DNA of 64,000 nt from Arenibacter sp. ARW7G5Y1 (GTDB lineage Bacteria > Bacteroidota > Bacteroidia > Flavobacteriales > Flavobacteriaceae). Location: positions 1-64,000 of the forward strand of contig NZ_QJJZ01000003.1 in assembly GCF_003201775.1 (NCBI RefSeq). Direction: 5' to 3'. The position numbers and the translations under genes are program-made. Every line of letters starts with the position of its first letter. Positions within the stretch are counted from its first letter, which is position 1. The notes under the pieces are model-generated. The model ran no database searches. It saw only the letters and a program-made list of their open reading frames with translations, and was not told the DNA's origin. Positions 43,733 through 53,242 of the stretch are shown piece by piece.

Positions 43733-44839
43733 TTATAAATCAATCCTTTTCCCTGATTTTGCCGCCGCATAAATTGCGTCGATAATTTTAAGGTCCTTAA
43801 GACCTTCCTCCCCGTCTACGGGAACAATAGGTTGTACTCCTTCAAAAATAAGTTGTGCCATACCATCCATTTGAAGCGTCTGGTGGGTTATGTGTGGTTG
43901 GGTTAGTTCCCCTTTGTGTGTTCTCCCCTTAATTGGACCGTAGCCTGTTGAGGGTTGCATTTCTGCATACCCCTTTTCTCCATTTAGAAAAAAGCGATCC
44001 AAATGGCCCATGGCATAGGTAGATAAACAAGAGGCGGTTGCACCACTTGGGAACCCCATCTGAAATTGTATGGTTTCGTCCACGCCTTCCTTAAATTTTA
44101 CGTGATCTGTCTTGGTTTCTTGGGCCGTAACCCAAATGGGTTCCTCGCCCAACATATACCGGGCTCCGTTAATGGAATATATGCCAATATCCATCATTGC
44201 ACCACCTCCGGCAAGCTCTTTATTCAATCGCCATTGGGTAGGATCGCCAATGGTGAATCCGGATAACCCTTGAAAGAACTTCAGCTTTCCGAATTCTCCC
44301 GCTTTCCGCATGCGTATAACTTCCACCGTTTTAGGTTCGTAATGCATGCGATAACCCACCAACAGTTTTACTCCGGCCGCTTTACAGGTATTCACCATTT
44401 CCTGACCTTCTTTGGCATTGATGCCCATGGGTTTTTCGCAGATTACATGTTTTCCCGCCTTGGCAACCCTAATAACTTGATCCTTATGCAATCCGTTTGG
44501 GGTAATTACATAAACGGCATCGATATCCGGGTTGTTTTTAATTTGATCAAAGTTATCGTAGTTGTAGCAATTTTTTTCCGGTATATCGTACTTGCTTCGC
44601 CAATCGACCACTTTTGAGGGAGTACCGCTTATAAGCCCCACTAACTTTGCCCTCTTGCAAGATTCCATGGCTTTGGCAACCCGGGTGCCATAACTTCCAA
44701 GCCCCATTATGGCAACCCTTAAAATGGGTCCTTCATAAGGCTCGCTGCTAGCTGCGAACAGCTGTGTTGGACTGTATAAAATTGGTAAACTGATAGCGGA
44801 AACAGTTAATTTTCCCAAAAAATCTCTTCTAGTACCCAT
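43733..44839 (-). CDS. Tat-exported Gfo/Idh/MocA oxidoreductase
   Basis: Start at 44839 gives MGTRRDFLGKLTVSAISLPILY, a twin-arginine signal peptide; the frame is open 20 codons upstream with no leader features. About 368 residues. Rossmann motif MGLGSYGTRVAKAME, catalytic-lysine motif HVICEKPMG, and a C-terminal beta-sheet domain. These enzymes use NAD(P) to oxidise sugars or cyclitols; Tat export with folded cofactor suits periplasmic action. Substrate unknown; no sugar operon adjoins. Confidence 0.88.
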   Translation of the reverse strand: MGTRRDFLGKLTVSAISLPILYSPTQLFAASSEPYEGPILRVAIMGLGSYGTRVAKAMESCKRAKLVGLISGTPSKVVDWRSKYDIPEKNCYNYDNFDQIKNNPDIDAVYVITPNGLHKDQVIRVAKAGKHVICEKPMGINAKEGQEMVNTCKAAGVKLLVGYRMHYEPKTVEVIRMRKAGEFGKLKFFQGLSGFTIGDPTQWRLNKELAGGGAMMDIGIYSINGARYMLGEEPIWVTAQETKTDHVKFKEGVDETIQFQMGFPSGATASCLSTYAMGHLDRFFLNGEKGYAEMQPSTGYGPIKGRTHKGELTQPHITHQTLQMDGMAQLIFEGVQPIVPVDGEEGLKDLKIIDAIYAAAKSGKRIDL

Positions 44840-45093
44840 AATGATGTTATTTGTATGACCTAAAAATAATGAAAATGAAGTTATACTTCCAATAGCCAAG
44901 GAAATGTTTGGTCGTAATTTAATTGCATCCGAAAATCCTTACCCCAAAACAATTAAAAAATAGGTGTACGGTCCTTTTTTTTAACCAATCCCAATCCAAA
45001 TTCAGGGTCGTAATATATCAATGCCCATTGGGATAACTAAGGAATCTAGGGCCTGTTTTTAAGGAGTTGGGACAGTAGATCCTTATAAAAGGT

Positions 45094-45101
45094 TACCTTT
45101 G
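45094..45101 (+). promoter_or_regulatory. -7 box TACCTTTG of the MFS gene
   Basis: Exact TAnnTTTG match 16 bases before the start at 45118. Confidence 0.55.
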
Positions 45102-45117
45102 CAGGTTTTATCGGCAC

Positions 45118-46419
45118 ATGCAAAATCAAAATAGAATTACATTAATAAAGCCACAAGAGTTTCCTTTTTTCTATGGTTATGTGGTGCTTTTTATTGGTAG
45201 TATTGGCATTTTGGCGAGTATTCCAGGGCAGACCATTGGGGTATCTGTTTTTACGGATCCCGTTAAAGATGCCTTGGGATTGTCAAGAAATGAGTTTAGC
45301 AACGCATATATGGTCGGTACCTTGTTGAGTTCTGCCTTGGTGGCGCGGGCAGGGAGATGGTTCGATGCCTACGGTGCCAGATATGTGGCTTTTTTTGCTA
45401 CCCTGCTCTTAGGGGTGTCCCTTTTGGTATTTTCCGTTTCCGTTGAAATAAGTGGAGCCATTAAGGCATTTTTTAATTTTGATTCCTGGTCGGTTCCGTT
45501 CTTATTGATCACATTTTTGTTTTTTCTAATCAGGTTTAGTGGTCAGGGCGTATTGACTATGGCCTCTAGGAATATGATCATGATGTGGTTTAAAAAAAAT
45601 AGGGGCAAAATCAATTCCATAAGCAGTATTACAGTGTCACTGGGTTTTTCCAGTGCACCTATTTTATTGAATAAGCTTAATGACGACTACGGATGGGCCA
45701 GTAGTTGGCAAATAATGGCCATGAGTCTCTTTATTTTTTGCATCTGTATTTTACTGTTATATAGAAATAGACCGGAAGATTTCAATTTGCTTCCGGATGG
45801 ACATGATAGGAAGGAAGTGGATCAAAAACCGGAGGAATTGGAAATTGATTTAACCTTAAGTGAGGCTAAAAAAACCAGGGCCTTTTGGATGTTTGCACTG
45901 GTATTGGCCTTCAATAGTTTTTATGTAACGGGGTTTACATTTCATATCGTATCCATTTTTGGCAGCCAGGACTATACAAAGGTCGAAGCCATTGCTATAT
46001 TTTTGCCCATGTCCATAGTAGCAATTTGCGTATCAACAACCTGCAACATTTTGAGCGACTATATCCAGCATAAAATCTACTTATTTATCATGTTGTTAAG
46101 TGGGGTAGTGGCTTCCTTGGGGTTGTTGTTTCTGGCCAGTCCTATAGGGGTTTATTTATTGGTGGGGGGACTGGGAACCATGGGCGGTTTATTTGCTGTG
46201 ATCAACGCGGTTACATGGCCTAGTTTTTTTGGTAGAAAATATTTAGGTTCCATCACTGGAAAAGTGATGAGCTTTTTGGTTATTGCCAGCGCCGTTGCGC
46301 CTAGTCTATTTAGTTATTGCTATACCTCCTTCGGATCCTATAAATATATAAGTTACATTACCCTGACTTTTTTATTGTTTTTGATCGTTGGGTCTATTGG
46401 AGTCAAAAAACCGCAATAG
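45118..46419 (+). CDS. MFS transporter (OxlT-like)
   Basis: 433 residues with about 12 membrane helices. FFYGYVVLFIGSIGIL at the start, LGLSRNEFSNAYMVGTLLSS and WFDAYGARY (MFS signature between helices 2 and 3) match monocarboxylate/oxalate-antiporter-like MFS proteins. A charged loop DGHDRKEVDQKPEELEIDL separates the two halves. The substrate cannot be read from the sequence. Monocistronic with its own promoter box; the BACON lipoprotein gene follows after 207 bases. Confidence 0.85.
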   Translation: MQNQNRITLIKPQEFPFFYGYVVLFIGSIGILASIPGQTIGVSVFTDPVKDALGLSRNEFSNAYMVGTLLSSALVARAGRWFDAYGARYVAFFATLLLGVSLLVFSVSVEISGAIKAFFNFDSWSVPFLLITFLFFLIRFSGQGVLTMASRNMIMMWFKKNRGKINSISSITVSLGFSSAPILLNKLNDDYGWASSWQIMAMSLFIFCICILLLYRNRPEDFNLLPDGHDRKEVDQKPEELEIDLTLSEAKKTRAFWMFALVLAFNSFYVTGFTFHIVSIFGSQDYTKVEAIAIFLPMSIVAICVSTTCNILSDYIQHKIYLFIMLLSGVVASLGLLFLASPIGVYLLVGGLGTMGGLFAVINAVTWPSFFGRKYLGSITGKVMSFLVIASAVAPSLFSYCYTSFGSYKYISYITLTFLLFLIVGSIGVKKPQ

Positions 46420-46626
46420 CAAGTCAAAAAAAATATAGACATCCAAAGTATAGCTTTAAGCAAGGAATTGAAGACATGGGTCGGTATGTTTTTAGAGGTC
46501 AATTGGTTGGACAAATAGATAGTAGGAGAATATTTTCATCAGTTTGTAAAATGTGACAGTGAATAATTTAAATTTGATATTGATGAGCCAAAACACTCAC
46601 ATTCAATTTAAAATTTAGATCGAGGT

Positions 46627-48291
46627 ATGAATCTTGTAAAACGTAGTCTTGGCGCCTTAATACCCTTATTCTTGTTTATTGTGGTTATTTCCGGATGTAG
46701 CTCGGATGATACTGGGAGTGTTGATGTTGAACCAGCTATTGTACTCTCCCCGAAATCCCTGACCCTTTCAGAAAACGCTAGCGGTACTTTAACTTTATCC
46801 ATTGTCCCATCTAAGGAAACGGCCTGGGAAATTTCATCCAAACCGGATTGGGTTTCTGTTAATTTGCTTTCTGGTATCTTTAGGGGAGAAGCTATAGTGT
46901 TGAATTTATACCCTATTACTGAAGGGTTATACTCTGGTGATTATGAGGGGGTTATCAAAATAACGTCCAATGGCCTTGAAGCAGAAGTAAATGTAACTTT
47001 GAACATTGGGGAAAAGGCCTCTATGGGTTCGTCCGAAAGTAGCCTCAGTTTTGGATACTTCGAAGATGAAAAAAGCTTTTATGTAAAGAATGAGGGGAAT
47101 GTCGCTTTGGATTGGAGCGCCTCCATAGCTGAATCCTATATTTCTTTGATTCCACAAAATTCCAATTTATCCCCAGGAGATTCCATTAAGGTCAATGCCG
47201 AGTTGGACAGAAGTTCATTACCGACCACTGTCCAAGATTTGGAATTATCTATTAATAGCAATAAGGGTCAAATAATTAAAATACCGCTTACTTATAAAAA
47301 TTATAAGGAAGGAAAATGGTTGCTGGATGGAGAAATAGTGGATGCGGAGTTTGATAGAATACATGATCGATTAATAGTAGTGTCAATAGGGCCCAACGAG
47401 ATTCGCAAGATCGACCCCGCGACCAAGAGCATGGAAACACTTCAATTGAATATGACCCCTACTTGTCTTTCGGTAAGCAGGGATGGAAATTTTGCTGTCG
47501 TGGGCCACGATGCCCGAGTGTCCTATATTGATCTAAATACGATGCAATTGCTTAATATTTTTGATGTAGCTACCGATGTTTTCGACATTGTTCTGGCACC
47601 CAACAACTGGGCCTATGCTTTTCCTAGGTCCGGACAGTGGGAAAGGATACACTGTATGGATTTGACCACTGGGATAGAAACCATCTCTACGGGCAATCAG
47701 ATACGAGAAGGGACCAAGGCCAAGTTGCACCCATCTGGCAATTTTATTTATGGATCGGATAACGGTGTTTCCCCCTCCGATGTAGAGAAATATGACATTA
47801 GTGCAGGAACGGCCCATTATCTATATGATTCGCCCTATCACGGGGATTATTCCTTTGACGGTGATATTTGGATATCCGACTCTGGTGATAAATTGGTTTC
47901 GAGAAGTAGAAATATATTTAAATTAACAGAGGACCAAGCTACCGATATACGTTACTATGGACAATTATTGGGAAATCAGAAAATTGCTACCTTGGACATC
48001 CATACAATGGCCAATAAAATTTATGTTGTCATGGAAACGGGTCCTATTTATCAGGAAGTGCCTTCCAATACCATCCAGATATTTGATGCAGAATACCATG
48101 AAATGACAGGGACCATTTCGTTGCCGGGATATTTGGTGCCCGATGGCAATGGAGATGGCTCAATGTACGATTCACAGGCGCATTTTGGCTTTTTTAATAA
48201 TGAGGGTACTGCTTTTTATTCGCTGTTAAGAGCACCCGAAGAGGCTGGTTTGGCAAGTGAGTGGAGTTTGGCCACGGTCTTATTGGATTAA
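46627..48291 (+). CDS. Lipoprotein with BACON-like domain and beta-propeller-like repeats
   Basis: 554 residues. Lipoprotein signal with lipid Cys at 24 (VVISGCSSDD). Residues about 33-125 form a BACON-like domain (LTLSIVPSKETAWEISSKPDWVSV), and about 125-225 a second Ig-like domain. The rest (VDAEFDRIHDRLIVVSIGPNEIRKID, LSVSRDGNFAVVGHDARVSYIDL) looks like YVTN-type beta-propeller blades. Such proteins are surface-exposed and bind carbohydrate or glycoprotein. No enzymatic motif. It may be cotranscribed with the MFS gene, but a 207-base gap makes this uncertain. Confidence 0.75.
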   Translation: MNLVKRSLGALIPLFLFIVVISGCSSDDTGSVDVEPAIVLSPKSLTLSENASGTLTLSIVPSKETAWEISSKPDWVSVNLLSGIFRGEAIVLNLYPITEGLYSGDYEGVIKITSNGLEAEVNVTLNIGEKASMGSSESSLSFGYFEDEKSFYVKNEGNVALDWSASIAESYISLIPQNSNLSPGDSIKVNAELDRSSLPTTVQDLELSINSNKGQIIKIPLTYKNYKEGKWLLDGEIVDAEFDRIHDRLIVVSIGPNEIRKIDPATKSMETLQLNMTPTCLSVSRDGNFAVVGHDARVSYIDLNTMQLLNIFDVATDVFDIVLAPNNWAYAFPRSGQWERIHCMDLTTGIETISTGNQIREGTKAKLHPSGNFIYGSDNGVSPSDVEKYDISAGTAHYLYDSPYHGDYSFDGDIWISDSGDKLVSRSRNIFKLTEDQATDIRYYGQLLGNQKIATLDIHTMANKIYVVMETGPIYQEVPSNTIQIFDAEYHEMTGTISLPGYLVPDGNGDGSMYDSQAHFGFFNNEGTAFYSLLRAPEEAGLASEWSLATVLLD

Positions 48292-48378
48292 ATGGACGTT
48301 ACCTAAATTCACATCCATGCCATTTGATTGGGTCCAGGTAGCTTGGTTTGCAGAAGGTGTAATAATGAATAGTGGGAG

Positions 48379-49263
48379 TTATGCAGTACAGGCATTTCGG
48401 GTCAAGAGTATGTATTCGCCATTATTTTTAAACTCCCTTATGGAGGTGCCCGAATATTTTTTAAAGGTTTTTGAAAGATGGCTAACATCGGTAAAACCTA
48501 ATTCGTGGGCAATTTCCGTAAGAGTGAAATCGGAATTCAATAAGCGAATTTCCACCAATTTTAATTTTGCCTTTATAATGTATTCCCGCAAGGGCATATT
48601 CACTTGCTTTTTAAAATATTCGCTCACATAGGTGGTAGACATCATAAATACATCTGCCAGGTTTTCCACTTTTAAAAGCTCGGTCTTATCAATATTCTCG
48701 TTTATATAAATGAGCATCCTAGTGATTCTTTCGTCAGAATTATTTTTGGGAAATTCAAAATAACTTGTCTTTTTAATGTTCCTTATCAGTATTTCCAAAA
48801 TACTGGTCATTAAACTCGTAATCAAGTTTACGGACTCTTGGCCGTAATTCCTGGATTCCAGTAAAATCATGGCGATTAGACTGTCCATATGGCGTCTGTC
48901 CAAATCACTTTTAATGATATCGCCCGGTAGCTGATTGTAGTTGGAAAGGATATAGGAAGCTTCTTTAAACCATTCGTTCCTATCTATGGCCAGCCCATTT
49001 ATATTTTTGAAGAATGAATCCGTAAACTTTAAAAAGACAAACCTTGTGGGTTGTTCAATGGTAAAGGAATGACATTTTAGAGGTGGCAATAGAAAGATGC
49101 TGCCTTTGGCGTAGCGATCTTCATTATAGTTAATACACTGAGTGCCTGCTCCTTCTTTTATTAAAACCAGTTCAAAAAAATTGTTTTTAACCGGACGCTG
49201 TTTCCATTCCAACAATTCCAATTCTTGTATTTCAAAAGGTTTATGAGTCTCTAATACTTGCAT
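48379..49263 (-). CDS. AraC-family regulator (paralogue 1)
   Basis: 294 residues. Cupin-type N-terminus (FELVLIKEGAGTQCINYNEDRYAKGS) and double HTH at the C-terminus (VENLADVFMMSTTYVSEYFKKQV, LTEIAHELGFTDVSHLSKTFKKY). It is divergent from a nitroreductase gene; the gap between them has three copies of AAATACCC(AT). It closely resembles the regulator at 52254-53120 in both domains. The likely target is the nitroreductase gene and perhaps what follows. Confidence 0.88.
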   Translation of the reverse strand: MQVLETHKPFEIQELELLEWKQRPVKNNFFELVLIKEGAGTQCINYNEDRYAKGSIFLLPPLKCHSFTIEQPTRFVFLKFTDSFFKNINGLAIDRNEWFKEASYILSNYNQLPGDIIKSDLDRRHMDSLIAMILLESRNYGQESVNLITSLMTSILEILIRNIKKTSYFEFPKNNSDERITRMLIYINENIDKTELLKVENLADVFMMSTTYVSEYFKKQVNMPLREYIIKAKLKLVEIRLLNSDFTLTEIAHELGFTDVSHLSKTFKKYSGTSIREFKNNGEYILLTRNACTA

Positions 49264-49293
49264 TTTAGGCCTATTTTTAAGTAAAACTAAGTA

Positions 49294-49354
49294 AAATACC
49301 CATATGGAATTGGTTATTGGGGTATTTAACCTTTAAAAATACATAAATACCCAT
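49294..49354. promoter_or_regulatory. Repeated AAATACCCAT boxes between AraC and nitroreductase genes
   Basis: AAATACCCAT occurs at 49294-49303 and 49345-49354 in direct orientation, with GGGTATTT (inverted) at 49320-49327 between. The direct copies are 51 bases apart, near five helical turns, which suits looped or tandem AraC binding. The second copy is 33 bases before the -7 box. Confidence 0.45.
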
Positions 49355-49387
49355 TTTTTATACCATAAGTTAGTGCTTGTACCCCCT

Positions 49388-49395
49388 TAGCTTTG
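49388..49395 (+). promoter_or_regulatory. -7 box TAGCTTTG of the nitroreductase gene
   Basis: Exact TAnnTTTG match 34 bases before the start at 49430. Confidence 0.55.
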
Positions 49396-49429
49396 CCCTA
49401 GAATTTAATCCATAACAAAAAATTATAAA

Positions 49430-50104
49430 ATGATTACACCAAACATTTCAAAAAAGGACATTATCAACGCATTTCAATTTAGACATGCTACCAAGGAATT
49501 CGATGCCACTAAAAAAGTATCCGATGCGGATATGGATTTTATTTTGGAAACGGCACATTTATCCCCCAGTTCTTTTGGTTTTGAACCATGGCATTTTGTG
49601 GTGGTCCAGGACAAGGAGTTGAGGGAGGCCTTAAAACCTGTAGCTTGGGGAGCACCTTTAAAATTGGATACGGCTAGCCATTTTGTATTGGGTTTGAGCA
49701 TGAAAGCGCCAATGGTAAAGCATGATGCTGAATATATCATGCATATGATGAAAGAGGTAAAGCAACTACCTGCAGAAGTTATTGAAATGTATTCTAAATT
49801 TTACAGGGAATTCCAGGAGCGGGATTTTGATTTGGATACGGATAAAAAATTGTTCGACTGGTCAGCGAAACAAACCTATATCGCCTTGGGGAATATGATG
49901 ACCTCAGCGGCTTTAATTGGAATAGACAGTTGCCCCATTGAAGGATTTCATCAAGAAAATGCAGAGGCTTTATTGAAAGGGAAATTTGGTGTTGATACGG
50001 ATAAATACGGCCTGTCGTTTATGACTGCTTTCGGATATAGAAAGGCAGATCCCGAATTTGGCAAATCGAGAAGGAACTTCAATGATATCGTTACTTGGAA
50101 GTAA
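49430..50104 (+). CDS. Nitroreductase family NAD(P)H-flavin enzyme
   Basis: 224 residues. FQFRHATKEFDATKKV is the FMN phosphate site of NfsB/DrgA-type nitroreductases; LSPSSFGFEPWHFVVV follows as expected, and WSAKQTYIALGNMMTSAALIGIDSCPIEGF is the conserved core. It binds FMN and reduces quinones, nitro compounds or other acceptors with NAD(P)H. Full length. Directly followed (27 bases) by an MDR gene, and divergent from an AraC gene that is the probable regulator. Confidence 0.9.
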   Translation: MITPNISKKDIINAFQFRHATKEFDATKKVSDADMDFILETAHLSPSSFGFEPWHFVVVQDKELREALKPVAWGAPLKLDTASHFVLGLSMKAPMVKHDAEYIMHMMKEVKQLPAEVIEMYSKFYREFQERDFDLDTDKKLFDWSAKQTYIALGNMMTSAALIGIDSCPIEGFHQENAEALLKGKFGVDTDKYGLSFMTAFGYRKADPEFGKSRRNFNDIVTWK

Positions 50105-50131
50105 TCCTATCATCCTAAAAAACAAAATAAA

Positions 50132-51139
50132 ATGAAAGCAATAGGCTACAAAGAAAACCTCCCCATTGAGGATGTAAAATCGCTACAAGATGTAGAATTA
50201 GCAATGCCAAAGGCAATTGGTCATGACATTTTAGTGGAGATAAAAGCAATTTCTGTAAACCCGGCAGATTATAAAGTACGAGCAGGAATGCCGGTTGATG
50301 GTGATGATTGGAAAATAATTGGTTGGGATGCAACAGGGACTGTTAAAGAAGTTGGAGAAGATGTTACGCTGTTTAAGGTTGGAGACGAAGTTTGGTATGC
50401 GGGCGATTTTACAAGACAGGGAAGTTATGCACAGTATCAAATTGTAGATGAGCGCATTGTTGGTAAGAAACCATCTAGCTTATCGTATGCAGAAGCAGCA
50501 GCCTTGCCATTAACATCACTAACAGCTTGGGAAATGTTGTTTGATAGGTTGGAAGTAGCTAAAAATGATGCCACTAAATCTATTCTAGTAATTGGTGCGG
50601 CAGGTGGTGTGGGATCTATTTTGGTGCAACTGGCCAAGAAACTTACAAAATTGAATATTGTTGGAACGGCTTCTCGTGAAGAAACTACAGATTGGTTAAA
50701 GGATTTAGGTGCAGACTCTGTTATCAACCACAGAAATAAATTGAGTGAGGAATTTAAGAAATATAATTTACCTGCCCCTGATTACATCGTGAGCCTAAAT
50801 GCTACCGACCAACATGCAGACGAGATTGTAAAAGTGATAAAACCACAAGGAAAATTCGGTTTTATAGATGACCCAAAGATGTTTAATGTTATGCCATTTA
50901 AAAGTAAGGCAGTGTCTACCCACATTGAGTTGATGTTCACACGGTCTATGTTTCAGACAGAAGACATGATTGAGCAGCACAACATTCTAAATGAAGTTTC
51001 TAAATTGATAGACAATGGAACGATAAAAACCACTTTGGGAGAAAACTTTGGAACCATTAACGCAGAGAATATGCGTAAAGCCCATGCTTTTTTGGAAACT
51101 GGAAAAGCTAAAGGTAAAATTGTTTTAGAGGGATTTTAG
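50132..51139 (+). CDS. Zinc-type alcohol dehydrogenase family MDR oxidoreductase, second paralogue
   Basis: 335 residues, closely related along its length to the gene at 42123 (shared starts MKAIG and SVNPxD(F/Y)K, YAGDFTRQG versus YAGDITRSG, GAAGGVGSILVQLAKKL). NAD(P)H-dependent carbonyl or quinone reduction is expected. It is the first gene in which codon choice turns visibly more AT-rich than before (TTA leucine, GGT and GCA). It follows the nitroreductase after 27 bases and may be read from the same promoter. Confidence 0.88.
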   Translation: MKAIGYKENLPIEDVKSLQDVELAMPKAIGHDILVEIKAISVNPADYKVRAGMPVDGDDWKIIGWDATGTVKEVGEDVTLFKVGDEVWYAGDFTRQGSYAQYQIVDERIVGKKPSSLSYAEAAALPLTSLTAWEMLFDRLEVAKNDATKSILVIGAAGGVGSILVQLAKKLTKLNIVGTASREETTDWLKDLGADSVINHRNKLSEEFKKYNLPAPDYIVSLNATDQHADEIVKVIKPQGKFGFIDDPKMFNVMPFKSKAVSTHIELMFTRSMFQTEDMIEQHNILNEVSKLIDNGTIKTTLGENFGTINAENMRKAHAFLETGKAKGKIVLEGF

Positions 51140-51164
51140 ATCTATCATATACTACAAATATCAT

Positions 51165-51259
51165 TTCGAGTGAATTTGGAGTCACGAAAAATTTGTATCG
51201 AGAAGCTTATTGGTTAGTAGGGTTTTCGATACTAAACTTTAAAAAAGAATTTCACTCGA
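51165..51259. repeat. REP-like nested inverted repeat
   Basis: Outer arms TTCGAGTGAA (51165-51174) and TTCACTCGA (51251-51259); inner arms GTATCGAGAA (51195-51204) and TTTTCGATAC (51223-51232). This nested hairpin type is common between flavobacterial genes and differs from the TGCC/GGCA family seen elsewhere in the window. Confidence 0.6.
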
Positions 51260-51292
51260 GCTGTCATACTCAACACATAAAACACCTACATG

Positions 51293-52141
51293 ATGAAAAA
51301 ATATACGATAATTGCCCTAATATTGGTCGTAAGTGTATTTGCAAACGCACAAACACCAACAACAGATGCTACAGCGTCTAAAAATGAAGTGGTAACTGCA
51401 GGCCATATAGAATGGGGTTGGTTAAATCCGTTACGTGGAGATAAAAGTCCGGCTGCGGGTAAACTTTGGGGAGATCGTACCAAAAACGAACCAGCAGGAT
51501 TTTTAGTGAAATTTAAAAAAGGATTTTCATCGCCCCCACACATACACAACATAACATATAGAGGTGTTGTAATTAAAGGTTTGTTACACAATGATGATGA
51601 AAATGCCGAGAAACAATGGCTTCCGGCAGGATCTTATTGGCAACAACCAGCAGGCGAAGCGCATATTACGGCAGCAGATGGTGAAGAAAATTTAGCTTTT
51701 TTAGATATTCAAGAAGGTCCTTATTTGGTAAAACCAACATCTGAAGCTTTTGATAATGGTGAAAGACCAATTAACGTTGATAAGACAAACTTGGTTTGGT
51801 TAAATGATAAAGATATAGAATGGGTAGCGGAAAAAAGTAATGTACAGACTGCTTTTTTATGGGGAAGTTATAACGTAAATCAACTACGGGCAACATTTTT
51901 AAAACTACCAGCTGGTTTTAACGGAAGCATCAAAAATTTGAGCCCAAATTTTAGAGCAGTAGTTATCTCTGGTAGCCTAACCCATAGGTTTACTATAAAA
52001 GATGCTAAAAACATACTAGAACCTGGTTCTTATTTTGGTGTTAAAGAAAATGCTACGCCAAAACTATCTACAGATAAAGAAACAATTATTTACATTAGAA
52101 GTAATGGTAAATTTAAAGTTGCAAAAGATGAAAACAATTAA
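51293..52141 (+). CDS. Secreted DUF4437 cupin protein
   Basis: 282 residues from ATG 51293 (a preceding ATG adds one residue). Signal peptide MKKYTIIALILVVSVFANAQ. Two cupin halves: FSSPPHIHNITYRGVVIKGLLHNDD with GSYWQQPAGEAHITAAD, and the repeat-like ATFLKLPAGFNGSIKNLSPNFRAVVISGSLTHRF. DUF4437 proteins are metal-binding cupins without an established reaction. The export suggests action in the periplasm. It sits within the AT-rich oxidoreductase island and is followed by a terminator, so it is probably its own unit. Confidence 0.8.
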   Translation: MKKYTIIALILVVSVFANAQTPTTDATASKNEVVTAGHIEWGWLNPLRGDKSPAAGKLWGDRTKNEPAGFLVKFKKGFSSPPHIHNITYRGVVIKGLLHNDDENAEKQWLPAGSYWQQPAGEAHITAADGEENLAFLDIQEGPYLVKPTSEAFDNGERPINVDKTNLVWLNDKDIEWVAEKSNVQTAFLWGSYNVNQLRATFLKLPAGFNGSIKNLSPNFRAVVISGSLTHRFTIKDAKNILEPGSYFGVKENATPKLSTDKETIIYIRSNGKFKVAKDENN

Positions 52142-52200
52142 TGCCGTTACATTGATTAGAGTTTTTTTAGTATTTTACTAAAAGACTATACCCTAAATAA

Positions 52201-52226
52201 AAAGTCGCTCTAAGCCGACTTTTTTT
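52201..52226 (+). terminator. Terminator after the DUF4437 gene
   Basis: AAAGTCG (52201-52207) pairs with CGACTTT (52217-52223), with more T behind it. Confidence 0.75.
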
Positions 52227-52253
52227 GTAAACAAACAATATATTCTACAATAA

Positions 52254-53120
52254 ATGCCACGTACCATAATTGAAAATATTGTAATTCAAGAATACAAAGA
52301 CCAAACATTTTTTGAGTTTTGTAAGTATACCACCATTCGGTTTTTTGAAATTGTATATTTTGAAAAAGGTACCGGCACCATAAAAATTAATGGCAAAACT
52401 GTTAACTATTCTGCTGATAGCCTTTTTGTTTTTGTGCCAGACGATATTTACATTGTAAATCCGGAATCAGCAACTACTACCATTGCCATTAAATTCTTAA
52501 AAAGCTTTTTTAAGGGAGATGCACCGCAAAATGTGAATCTTCCGGTGAACGATTGGTTTCGTAAAATTGAAGGGATTCTAAACAGTGAAAGCCATCAATT
52601 GCGTGAAATGCGTTTTGAAACCGAATCCGATAAAATTCACCTTATTTCATTAATAAAAATGGTGGCGGCAGAAAACGATAAAAAGAAATCGTACGACCTG
52701 TTTATCATTCAAAATTCACTTTCAGTAATTCTTCATTTGATTGCGCGAAATATTCAATTTTTAAATGCTGATATGACTACAAAATTAGTTGAGTCTTCTA
52801 AAATTCAGCAAATCATCAACTTTATTCACGCCAATATTTACAATTCAGAACGGTTGACCACAAAAAACTTGGCAGAAGAGTTTCATATGGCGGACAATTA
52901 CATCAGTGAATATTTTAAAAAACACACAGATGTTTCTTTAAAAAAGTACATACTTAACTACAAATTAAAACTGGTAGAAACCCGATTAAAATACACCGAT
53001 TTGCAGTTTTCTGAAATTGCGATGGAATTGGGTTTCACAGATTCCAGTCACCTTAATAAAACCTTCCAAAGCTATAAAGGGATGACAATTGGGGCGTATA
53101 AGGCAAGTATTTCCCAATAA
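52254..53120 (+). CDS. AraC-family regulator (paralogue 2)
   Basis: 288 residues with a cupin-type start (FFEIVYFEKGTGTIKINGKTVNYSAD) and a C-terminal double HTH (TTKNLAEEFHMADNYISEYFKKHT, FSEIAMELGFTDSSHLNKTFQSYKG). It resembles the regulator at 48379. The operator-like tandem right after its stop and a second one 2 kb downstream make it the likely controller of the following oxidoreductase genes. Confidence 0.9.
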   Translation: MPRTIIENIVIQEYKDQTFFEFCKYTTIRFFEIVYFEKGTGTIKINGKTVNYSADSLFVFVPDDIYIVNPESATTTIAIKFLKSFFKGDAPQNVNLPVNDWFRKIEGILNSESHQLREMRFETESDKIHLISLIKMVAAENDKKKSYDLFIIQNSLSVILHLIARNIQFLNADMTTKLVESSKIQQIINFIHANIYNSERLTTKNLAEEFHMADNYISEYFKKHTDVSLKKYILNYKLKLVETRLKYTDLQFSEIAMELGFTDSSHLNKTFQSYKGMTIGAYKASISQ

Positions 53121-53136
53121 ATTACCATTTACCTTA

Positions 53137-53175
53137 TTTTTTACTAAAACCACTTCGTTTTTTACTTATCCAAAG
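53137..53175 (+). promoter_or_regulatory. AraC operator candidate, site 1
   Basis: Tandem half-sites TTTTTTACTAAAACCAC (53137-53153) and TTTTTTACTTATCCAAAG (53158-53175), 21 bases apart, close to two helical turns. The downstream half-site ends 14 bases before the -7 box, as for activators. The first 17-mer recurs exactly at 55210. Confidence 0.65.
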
Positions 53176-53189
53176 CTTGTGTGCCTAGG

Positions 53190-53197
53190 TAACTTTG
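53190..53197 (+). promoter_or_regulatory. -7 box TAACTTTG
   Basis: Exact TAnnTTTG match 46 bases before the enoyl-CoA hydratase-like gene start. Confidence 0.55.
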
Positions 53198-53242
53198 TAC
53201 TGTAATTATAACAGCACAATAAATAACCTAAAACCTAACATT

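Noticed and set aside
48257-48631. Plus-strand 124-codon frame
   Set aside because: It is the complement of the C-terminal part of the AraC gene at 48379.
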